DNA of 19,094 nucleotides from JANOXC01 sp031418215 (GTDB lineage Bacteria > Bacteroidota > Bacteroidia > AKYH767-A > OLB10). Where the stretch lies: positions 1 to 19,094 of the forward strand of contig JANOXC010000087.1 in the NCBI GenBank assembly GCA_031418215.1, in the 5' to 3' direction. The position numbers were made by a program, and so were the translations under genes. The notes under the pieces were generated by a model. The model was not told the DNA's origin. It was given only the letters and a program-made list of their open reading frames with translations, and did no database searches. Positions 5,905-12,507 of this stretch are shown in pieces. Each line of letters opens with the position of its first letter. Positions within the stretch are counted from its first letter, which is position 1.

Positions 5905-7245
5905 TTACTGATACACAGTTTCATTTTCAACAAATCCAATCCCCATCATTTTTAATTCTGCAAGAACTGGATTATATATATCTGGTGAGATAGGCAGCAT
6001 AACACCTGAAAGATTTATTTTTTTCGTCAATAATAAACGTGCAACAATACCTAAAGGATAACCAACTGTTTTTGCCATTGCGGTGATGAGTTGGCTTTCT
6101 CCTTTAACCACTAAAGTTGATGCAAGTTTTTTTAATTGACCATTCAATTTATATTCAAATAAATGCTGCATGGCAATAAAGTCTTTATCGCCTTCCTGCA
6201 GCATCCATTTTTTTTCCAATAAATTTTGAAGAATTTGAGCGGGAGTGGCTTTTACCATCCCAATGATTTTATCTTCCAGTATACCTGTTGATTCAATCAT
6301 CTTCATTTCTTGTCCATCTTCTTGCAATTGACAAAATAAAGCCAGGCTCGATTTTAATGAATTATCTTTATATATATCCGGTAAATAGGAAGCAACCAAT
6401 TGTGCATAGGTAAGATGTTCACTGTCTTCAATAACATAAGTGTCATCCGTTAATCCCAATTGTACAAATACATTCCAGGCAGCGCAGAAATATTCCTGCC
6501 GCAAGGTGCCACGTAGCAATGTCGAAATATTATCCAACCCATAATGTTTGCGATATGCCAATGAATCTCTGTTAGGATAACCTTCATAAAAACCGTAACC
6601 GTCAATGTTTATTTTTTCTGTTTGATTAAATAACCTTTGATAGGGGATATATCTGTATTTCCCACCCTCTATATATTTAGCTGTTCCTTGTCCTGCTAAA
6701 ATCACATTCCTGGGGTTCCAGGTGAATTTATATCCCCAGGGATTGTCAATCGACTCCGGGGCAATCAAGCCTCCGGTGTAGGATTTAAAGGATAGTAACT
6801 CAGCACCTTGTTTTTTCAATCTGTGAATAATTTCCACAGCCGACATGTGATCAATTCCAGGGTCAAGGCCGCATTCATTTAATAACAAAACATTTTTTCG
6901 GATGGCTGCAGTATTTAACCCTTCAATTTCAGGAGAAACATAGCTGGCAGTTACTAAATGACGTCCAATAGTAACGCAGTCAACAGCTGCTAAAAAATGC
7001 AATGCAGGAGGAAGTAATGATATAACAACATCTGCTTTGGTAATTTCTGCTTTTCGCTGAGCTTCATTGTGAATATCAAATGCGATGGCTGTGGCAGCAA
7101 CATGATTACCTGTTTTTGTTCGGGCAGATTCCTCAGAAATATCTCCAACAGTAACATGATAATTGTCTGATGAAGCATGATTGAGCAAATATTGAATCAA
7201 TACTGAAGAAGAACGGCCGGCTCCAAGGAGTAAAATTTGTTGCAT
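5905..7245 (-). CDS. Saccharopine dehydrogenase-like oxidoreductase
   Basis: This 446-residue protein matches the glutamate-forming saccharopine dehydrogenase family (the SDH half of the bifunctional lysine-degrading LKR/SDH enzyme, and fungal Lys9). Visible marks are an N-terminal Rossmann motif ILLLGAGRSSS (4-14), VISLLPPALH (74-83), LDPGIDHM (127-134), SYTGGL (155-160) and NPWGYKFTWNPRN (168-180). The predicted reaction oxidises saccharopine to glutamate and 2-aminoadipate semialdehyde. No lysine-ketoglutarate reductase domain or neighbouring gene is present, so the LKR partner would be elsewhere; alternatively the protein acts on a related substrate. The start is ATG 7245. It is divergent from the DUF4476 gene and converges on trmN6 with zero spacing between stop codons. 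Confidence 0.87.
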   Translation of the reverse strand: MQQILLLGAGRSSSVLIQYLLNHASSDNYHVTVGDISEESARTKTGNHVAATAIAFDIHNEAQRKAEITKADVVISLLPPALHFLAAVDCVTIGRHLVTASYVSPEIEGLNTAAIRKNVLLLNECGLDPGIDHMSAVEIIHRLKKQGAELLSFKSYTGGLIAPESIDNPWGYKFTWNPRNVILAGQGTAKYIEGGKYRYIPYQRLFNQTEKINIDGYGFYEGYPNRDSLAYRKHYGLDNISTLLRGTLRQEYFCAAWNVFVQLGLTDDTYVIEDSEHLTYAQLVASYLPDIYKDNSLKSSLALFCQLQEDGQEMKMIESTGILEDKIIGMVKATPAQILQNLLEKKWMLQEGDKDFIAMQHLFEYKLNGQLKKLASTLVVKGESQLITAMAKTVGYPLGIVARLLLTKKINLSGVMLPISPDIYNPVLAELKMMGIGFVENETVYQ

Positions 7246-7299
7246 GGTACTTTTGCTAATAAGCTGGAAAGGGATAAAATAGAATTTAAATAAGCGTTG

Positions 7300-7307
7300 C
7301 GAAAGTA
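7300..7307 (-). promoter_or_regulatory. Possible -7 element for the saccharopine dehydrogenase-like gene
   Basis: The minus strand reads TACTTTCG, one base from TANNTTTG and identical to the lpdA candidate. It would give a leader of about 45-50 nt before ATG 7245. A -33 TTG is not clear. Confidence 0.33.
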
Positions 7308-7427
7308 AAGAAAGCTGTTAATTAAAGTAACAGCGCCTTTGGATAAGTTGATGTTGATTTACATACTTTTACAATATATTTTAGCGTTTACCAATAATCC
7401 CTGATGACTTAATAACTAATAATATTA

Positions 7428-8396
7428 ATGAAAAAACTTTATCTGCTCTCCTTTATCTGTATGCTATTGTTTAAAACGACATCAGCACAAACATCAAATG
7501 CTATTATTTTCACTGAGAATGGTGATAAATTCACCGTTATTATTAATGGCGTTCGTCAGAATGATCAACCGGAATCAAATGTTAAGGTCACGGGACTCAA
7601 TGCAGAATTTTACAAGCTAAAAGTGATTTTCATCAATCCGGCAATCGGCGAGAAGAATTTCAATCTTTATATTAATCAGGGAACGGAGACATCTTACGCC
7701 ATCCGGAAAAATAATAAGGGTGAATTTGTAATCCGGCTGATCAGCGAAGTTCCAATGGCAATGGCGCCCATTTCTTCACCTTCGCAAATGGTGGTCATGT
7801 ATGCTGCCAATCCGGCTTCCGCTGCTGAGGTTGGAACCATTAAGCGAACAACTACCACAGAAACAACTATCCAAAATTCTGAAAACACGCAAAAAACAAA
7901 TGTCAATAATGGCGTTGCAAGAAAAGAAAATGTTGGAGAAATTAGTGTTGCAAATGAGGGTAAGGAGATTGAAGCAGACGAGTCGGAAAAGCAAACGACA
8001 GTTGTTCATACAACAACTACCATCACACATACAGTTAGCTCACGCCCTTCACCAATTAGGCAGGCTTCTTATGTGCCGGGATATACCGGTCCGATTGGTT
8101 GCCCTGTTCCATTGTCGACGGAAGAGTTTGATGATTTAAAGAGCACCATTTCTTCAAAAACTTTCGAAGATACACGTATGACCATCGCTAAACAGGTATT
8201 GAATGACCGATGTTTAATTACTTCGCAGGTAAAAGATATTATGATACTTTTTACATTTGAGGACAACCGACTTCAGTTTGCTAAATTTGCCTATGAGCGA
8301 ACTTATGATGTTGGCAATTATTATAAGGTAAATAATGCTTTTACGTTTGAAAACTCTATGGATGAACTCAATGAATATATTGACTCCCGTAAGTAG
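7428..8396 (+). CDS. Exported DUF4476 domain protein
   Basis: The 322-residue product begins with a signal peptide (1-20, cut likely at TSA-QT). Residues 22-105 form a beta-rich domain (NAIIFTENGDKFTVIINGVR). A low-complexity Thr-rich linker follows (about 125-215) with two similar runs, TTTTETT and TTTTITHT. The C-terminal domain (about 225-320; FDDLKSTIS, FEDTRMTIAKQVL, ILFTFEDNRLQFAKFAY) is the helical DUF4476 domain, seen mainly in Bacteroidota and of unknown function. There is no lipobox and no T9SS sorting tail, so the protein is probably periplasmic or loosely bound to the envelope. It heads a row of three plus-strand genes; the next starts 41 bases downstream, so co-transcription is possible but unproven. 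Confidence 0.82.
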   Translation: MKKLYLLSFICMLLFKTTSAQTSNAIIFTENGDKFTVIINGVRQNDQPESNVKVTGLNAEFYKLKVIFINPAIGEKNFNLYINQGTETSYAIRKNNKGEFVIRLISEVPMAMAPISSPSQMVVMYAANPASAAEVGTIKRTTTTETTIQNSENTQKTNVNNGVARKENVGEISVANEGKEIEADESEKQTTVVHTTTTITHTVSSRPSPIRQASYVPGYTGPIGCPVPLSTEEFDDLKSTISSKTFEDTRMTIAKQVLNDRCLITSQVKDIMILFTFEDNRLQFAKFAYERTYDVGNYYKVNNAFTFENSMDELNEYIDSRK

Positions 8397-8437
8397 ATTT
8401 TTTTATTTTCAATAAGAAATAAAGCCAGATTTTATTA

Positions 8438-8845
8438 ATGAAAACCTCCTATATCCGCATCGGTGCATTTTTTGCTTTGTTAGCAGTAATTTCAGGCGCC
8501 TTTGGTGCGCATGCCATAAAAAAAATGGTTGATGATTATGGTATTGAGATATGGAATAAAGCTGTTCTCTATCAGTTTATACATGCGTTTGCATTGATTG
8601 TTGCCGGAATTTTATGCAGTCAATTTCCGGCAAAGAAACTCAGGCTTTCAGCATTGTTTTTTACCATCGGTATCATTTTATTCTCCGGGTCTTTATATAT
8701 ATTGACTTTCAGTAAAATGTCAACGATGAACCTGTCTTGGGCTGGTCCGCTTACCCCGTTTGGTGGGTTGTCTTTTATAGTTGGATGGAGTTTTATGATA
8801 CTGGCGGTTTGGCAGAAACCCTCTCAAATAAATCAGGAAAGATGA
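8438..8845 (+). CDS. DUF423 family inner-membrane protein
   Basis: This 135-residue hydrophobic protein matches the DUF423 (YgdD-like) family. Four membrane segments are apparent at about 7-26, 44-62, 69-89 and 106-125. Family motifs are ISGAFGAHA (18-26), AVLYQFIHA (42-50) and the glycine/proline-rich GPLTPFGGLSFIVGW (103-117). The biochemical role of the family is unknown. The start is ATG 8438 after an A/T-rich spacer. Its TGA stop overlaps the ATG of the next gene (ATGA at 8842-8845), a common arrangement for translational coupling, so the two proteins are probably made together. Confidence 0.92.
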   Translation: MKTSYIRIGAFFALLAVISGAFGAHAIKKMVDDYGIEIWNKAVLYQFIHAFALIVAGILCSQFPAKKLRLSALFFTIGIILFSGSLYILTFSKMSTMNLSWAGPLTPFGGLSFIVGWSFMILAVWQKPSQINQER

Positions 8846-9282
8846 AAAAGGCTATTTCTTCAATATTATTTAAAATTATTTCTCTTGCTTTTTTATTGAT
8901 GTTTTCTTTTTCATGTAAAACCCGAAAACAAGAAACAACAATGGCGGATACAGTCACTTTACCGGAAGCCAAAATGGATGGAGCTGTTGCCGACACCTCC
9001 AAAATACGCCTGATCGTTACCTTTATCAGTATTGGAGAAGGAACCGACCCGGAAGCATTCGAAAAGTTAAATGCCTACATTGATGATTTTAACCGGGATT
9101 ATAAGGTTAAAGCCATCAATAATCAAATTCCCTGGGGACGGGAAGGAGAGGTGGATAATTGTTTTTTACTTCAGAATTTCAGTCCTGACCTGCAAATCAA
9201 ATTCATTGCAGGAATAAGAGAACTTTTCAAGGATAATAACCTCGTTCAGGTCCTTGAAAATCAACCTCAAAGGATAAAGTAA
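8842..9282 (+). CDS. Small lipoprotein of unknown function
   Basis: This 146-residue protein starts at ATG 8842, overlapping the stop of the DUF423 gene by four bases; a longer upstream frame from 8737 is only an extension inside that gene. Residues 1-24 form a lipoprotein signal peptide ending MFSFSC, with Cys25 as the likely lipidated residue. A flexible Thr/Ala/Asp-rich stretch (26-53) leads to a compact domain (about 54-140) containing IRLIVTFISIGEGTDPEAFE and PWGREGEVDNCF. I recall similar small proteins in Bacteroidota annotated as hypothetical, but know no function. The alternating hydrophobic strand, helix and strand pattern suggests an alpha/beta ferredoxin-like fold, which is inference. 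Coupling to DUF423 suggests an envelope role. Confidence 0.82.
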   Translation: MKKAISSILFKIISLAFLLMFSFSCKTRKQETTMADTVTLPEAKMDGAVADTSKIRLIVTFISIGEGTDPEAFEKLNAYIDDFNRDYKVKAINNQIPWGREGEVDNCFLLQNFSPDLQIKFIAGIRELFKDNNLVQVLENQPQRIK

Positions 9283-9380
9283 GGAGTCCCCTTTTCAGCT
9301 ACTTCGCAACAACTGTTAATTGTTTAAATAGTTGCATTTCAACCCCTGTTAAAAACAAGCATATTAATGGCAAAAATTCA

Positions 9381-9411
9381 TTGCTGAAGGCAGTTATTTT
9401 CACTTTCTTTG
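9381..9411 (+). promoter_or_regulatory. Promoter of pckA, -33 and -7 elements
   Basis: TTG at 9381-9383 is followed after exactly 20 bases by TTTCTTTG (9404-9411), which differs from TANNTTTG at one base. Both elements and their spacing fit the Bacteroidota primary-sigma promoter. The leader to ATG 9428 would be about 10 nt. It is the most complete promoter match in the window. Confidence 0.52.
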
Positions 9412-9427
9412 CATAAATATTAAGAAA

Positions 9428-11041
9428 ATGAACGAATACGGCCATAAAAACCCCAACTTTTCAATAGCAGATATCGGACTTAAAAATGTTTCCGCAGCTT
9501 ATTGGAATCTCACTCCTGCTGAATTAGTGGAAGAAACCATCATCAATGGAATGGGTGAATTAAGCAGCACAGGTGCATTGGCTATTGATACAGGGGAGTT
9601 TACCGGCCGCTCACCAAAGGATAAGTTCTGCGTTAACGATAATGAGACGGAAGGTAATGTTTGGTGGGGAGATATCAATATTAAGTTTGATGCCGCAAAG
9701 TTTGACAAGCTTTACACCCGTATGCAGGCTTATCTTACCGGTCGTGAAGTTTATGTACGTGATTCATATGCATGTGCCGATCCAAGATATCGATTGAATG
9801 TAAGAGTGATAACTGAATATCCTTGGCAAAACTTATTTGCCAATAATTTGTTTCTGCGTCCTACGGCCGAGGAAATAGAAACCATGAAAACTGATTGGGT
9901 AATCGTCAATGCTCCAGGTTTCCTAGCCGACCCTTCTATAGATGGCACGCGTCAGCATAATTTCGCTGTTATCAATTTTACCAAGAAGATGATTTTAATT
10001 GGTGGCACCGCTTATACAGGAGAAATTAAAAAAGGAATTTTCACTGTTCTTAATTACGTTTTGCCACAACATAAAGGGGTGTTAAGTATGCACTGTTCTG
10101 CAAATATTGGTGCTAAAGGCGATACTGCATTGTTCTTCGGCTTATCAGGAACAGGAAAAACTACTTTAAGTGCTGATCCTAACCGTAGTTTAATTGGTGA
10201 TGACGAGCATGGCTGGAGTGACGATTCCGTTTTTAATTTTGAAGGAGGCTGTTATGCGAAATGTGTGAATCTTTCCGCAGAAAAAGAACCGCAGATTTTT
10301 AATGCCATTCGTTTTGGTTCGTTATTGGAGAATACTGAATTTATTCCCGGAACAACCAATACAGATTACGATAATATTTCAAAGACAGAGAATACACGTG
10401 TTGCTTATCCAATTAATTTTATTGATAATGCTGTTGAACCTTCAGTGGCGAAACCACCAAAGAATATTTTCTTTTTAACATGTGATGCATTCGGTGTTTT
10501 ACCGCCAATAAGTAAGTTGGATAAAGGTCAGGCGATGTACCATTTTATTTCAGGATACACTGCAAAAGTGGCCGGAACGGAAATGGGAATCACGGAACCT
10601 ACTACAACTTTTTCTGCCTGTTTCGGAAAGGCGTTTCTACCTTTGCACCCTGCAAAATATGCTGAGTTATTGGGTAAGAAATTAAAATCAAATGATGTCA
10701 ATGTGTGGTTGGTTAACACAGGATGGAGTGGTGGATCTTATGGTGTTGGTTCAAGAATGAAATTATCCTACACCAGGGCTATGATTACTGCAGCTATTAA
10801 TGGTGAATTGGATAAGGGAGAGTTTGAAACATTGCCAGTTTTTAAATTAAGAGTTCCAAAGAGTTGCCCTGGTGTTCCACAAGAGATTTTAAATCCTAGA
10901 AATACCTGGAAAGACAAATCAGCATTCGACAACAAAGCAATGGAACTTGCAAATTCTTTCATCAAGAACTTCGCACAGTATGCCGATGGAGCAAGTAAAG
11001 AAATTCTCGAAGCAGCACCAAGTATTCCTGAAGTAGCTTGA
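9428..11041 (+). CDS. pckA: ATP-dependent phosphoenolpyruvate carboxykinase
   Basis: The 537-residue enzyme converts oxaloacetate and ATP to phosphoenolpyruvate, CO2 and ADP, the first committed step of gluconeogenesis; in some anaerobes it runs in the carboxylating direction. It is the ATP class: the P-loop GLSGTGKTT is at 238-246, followed by the metal-binding DDEHGWSDDSVFNFEGGCYAK (258-278). The substrate-binding TGRSPKDKF (59-67, Arg61), TAYTGEIKKG (194-203) and TRVAYPI motif are all present, and the length is typical. The start ATG 9428 follows an A-rich leader and a recognisable promoter. It stands alone and converges on rlmD with only two bases between stop codons. Confidence 0.97.
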   Translation: MNEYGHKNPNFSIADIGLKNVSAAYWNLTPAELVEETIINGMGELSSTGALAIDTGEFTGRSPKDKFCVNDNETEGNVWWGDINIKFDAAKFDKLYTRMQAYLTGREVYVRDSYACADPRYRLNVRVITEYPWQNLFANNLFLRPTAEEIETMKTDWVIVNAPGFLADPSIDGTRQHNFAVINFTKKMILIGGTAYTGEIKKGIFTVLNYVLPQHKGVLSMHCSANIGAKGDTALFFGLSGTGKTTLSADPNRSLIGDDEHGWSDDSVFNFEGGCYAKCVNLSAEKEPQIFNAIRFGSLLENTEFIPGTTNTDYDNISKTENTRVAYPINFIDNAVEPSVAKPPKNIFFLTCDAFGVLPPISKLDKGQAMYHFISGYTAKVAGTEMGITEPTTTFSACFGKAFLPLHPAKYAELLGKKLKSNDVNVWLVNTGWSGGSYGVGSRMKLSYTRAMITAAINGELDKGEFETLPVFKLRVPKSCPGVPQEILNPRNTWKDKSAFDNKAMELANSFIKNFAQYADGASKEILEAAPSIPEVA

Positions 11042-11043
11042 TA

Positions 11044-12438
11044 TTATTGCTTTTTTACTAGTAAAGCAATGTTTTCCACATGAGCAGTATGTGGAAACAT
11101 ATCAACGGGTTGTAATTTCGCCACATCATATGCTTCTGAAAGCAATTGTACATCCCTTGCTTGTGTGGAAGGATTACAACTGATATAAACAATCCTTTCC
11201 GCTTGAGATTCTGCAAGTTGTTTCACGACATCAATATGCATACCAGCCCTTGGTGGGTCGGTAATAATTACTTCCGGTTTACCATTTGCATTAAAAAAAT
11301 CTGCCGACAATAGTTTCATCATATCTCCGGCAAAAAAGGAAGTATTTTCAATTGCATTGATCGATGAATTGATTTTCGCATCAGCAATTGCATCTGCAAC
11401 AAAATCAATTCCAATTACTTTTTTAGATTGACGTGCAACATAATTCGCAATGGTTCCTGTACCGGTATATAAATCATAAACCGTTTGATTTCCCGTTAAT
11501 GCAGCAAATTCACGTGCAGTTCTATATAAGGTTAATGTTTGTAAAGCGTTTGTCTGAAAAAAAGATTTAGGTCCGATACGGAAATGCAAGCCATCCATTT
11601 GCTCCATAATGTGGTCCTTACCCTTGAAAAGGTGAACTGGTAAATCATGAAAAGTATCGTTGGCTTTTTGATTGATAATATATAATAAGGAAGTGATCTC
11701 TGGAAATCTCTCTCCTAAATGGTTGAGCAAGCCTGATAATTGTTCCTGGTTATCATCACTCACCATTACTATAACCATCATTTCACCTTTCATTGTATTG
11801 CGAATGATGAGGCCTCTCAATAAACCCTTTTTATTTCTTATATTGATATAAGATAAATTATTTTCAAGGGCATAGTCCCTTACAGCACTTCTGATGGCAT
11901 CTGAAGGTGCAGGTTGCAGAAAACATTCATCAATATCAATTACCTGATCGTAGCGTCCAGGTATGTGATAGCCAAGCGCAGGACCCTTATTTTCATCAAG
12001 GTTTATATATTGCTCTTTACTGAGCCATTTCTTGTCATGAAAAGAGTAATCAAGCTTATTACGATAATATTTTAATTGTGTTGAAGGAATGATTGGAAGC
12101 ACATCAACATTTGTGATTTTACCAATGCGCTGCATCGTCTCTTGCACTTGCTTATGCTTGAAAAACAATTGCGCTTCATATTCCATATCCTGCCATTTGC
12201 AACCACCACAAATACCGAAATGTTTGCAAAAATGATCGATGCGGTGCTTTGATGATTCATGACGAAACGTAACTTTCCCTTCCAGGTAAGAACTGTGTTT
12301 GCGTGTGATTAAAACATCAACAACATCGCCGGGCATGGCCTTATCAATGAAAATCACTAGTCCGTTATGCTTTGCAACGCTGCGTCCGTCATCGGCAATA
12401 TCCTCAATTTGTACTTTTTCTATGATTTTCCCTTTCAT
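11044..12438 (-). CDS. rlmD: 23S rRNA (uracil(1939)-C5)-methyltransferase
   Basis: This 464-residue protein is a RlmD/RumA-type RNA m5U methyltransferase. An N-terminal TRAM domain (about 1-58) binds RNA. The [4Fe-4S] cysteines are Cys71, Cys77 and Cys80 in CKHFGICGGCKWQ, with Cys172 in DIDECF as the fourth ligand. The SAM-binding motif YDLYTGTGTIANY lies at 321-333, TDPPRAGMH at 393-401, the catalytic nucleophile Cys421 in YISCNPST, and the general-base Glu455 in TAHVEN. All catalytic and cluster residues are intact. The U1939 position is assigned by family; RlmC/RlmCD-type specificity for U747 cannot be excluded from sequence alone. It is divergent from the T9SS cargo gene across 69 bases. 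Confidence 0.9.
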   Translation of the reverse strand: MKGKIIEKVQIEDIADDGRSVAKHNGLVIFIDKAMPGDVVDVLITRKHSSYLEGKVTFRHESSKHRIDHFCKHFGICGGCKWQDMEYEAQLFFKHKQVQETMQRIGKITNVDVLPIIPSTQLKYYRNKLDYSFHDKKWLSKEQYINLDENKGPALGYHIPGRYDQVIDIDECFLQPAPSDAIRSAVRDYALENNLSYINIRNKKGLLRGLIIRNTMKGEMMVIVMVSDDNQEQLSGLLNHLGERFPEITSLLYIINQKANDTFHDLPVHLFKGKDHIMEQMDGLHFRIGPKSFFQTNALQTLTLYRTAREFAALTGNQTVYDLYTGTGTIANYVARQSKKVIGIDFVADAIADAKINSSINAIENTSFFAGDMMKLLSADFFNANGKPEVIITDPPRAGMHIDVVKQLAESQAERIVYISCNPSTQARDVQLLSEAYDVAKLQPVDMFPHTAHVENIALLVKKQ

Positions 12439-12474
12439 TTATTGGACATTGACCCTATAGCATTCAAAAGCTGG

Positions 12475-12482
12475 CAAAACTA
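12475..12482 (-). promoter_or_regulatory. Possible -7 element for rlmD
   Basis: The minus strand reads TAGTTTTG, a full TANNTTTG match, 36 bases upstream of ATG 12438. It lies three bases from the oppositely oriented element at 12486-12493, so the two RNA polymerase sites would overlap. Confidence 0.42.
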
Positions 12483-12485
12483 ACT

Positions 12486-12493
12486 TATATTTG
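12486..12493 (+). promoter_or_regulatory. Possible -7 element for the T9SS cargo gene
   Basis: TATATTTG is a full TANNTTTG match, 14 bases before ATG 12508, implying a very short leader of under 10 nt. No -33 TTG is visible at the expected spacing. Confidence 0.45.
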
Positions 12494-12507
12494 AATAAGA
12501 TTAGGAA

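Noticed and set aside
8737..8841. N-terminal extension of the lipoprotein frame back to 8737
   Set aside because: It lies within the DUF423 gene in another frame, and starting there would bury the signal peptide and lipobox that begin at ATG 8842.
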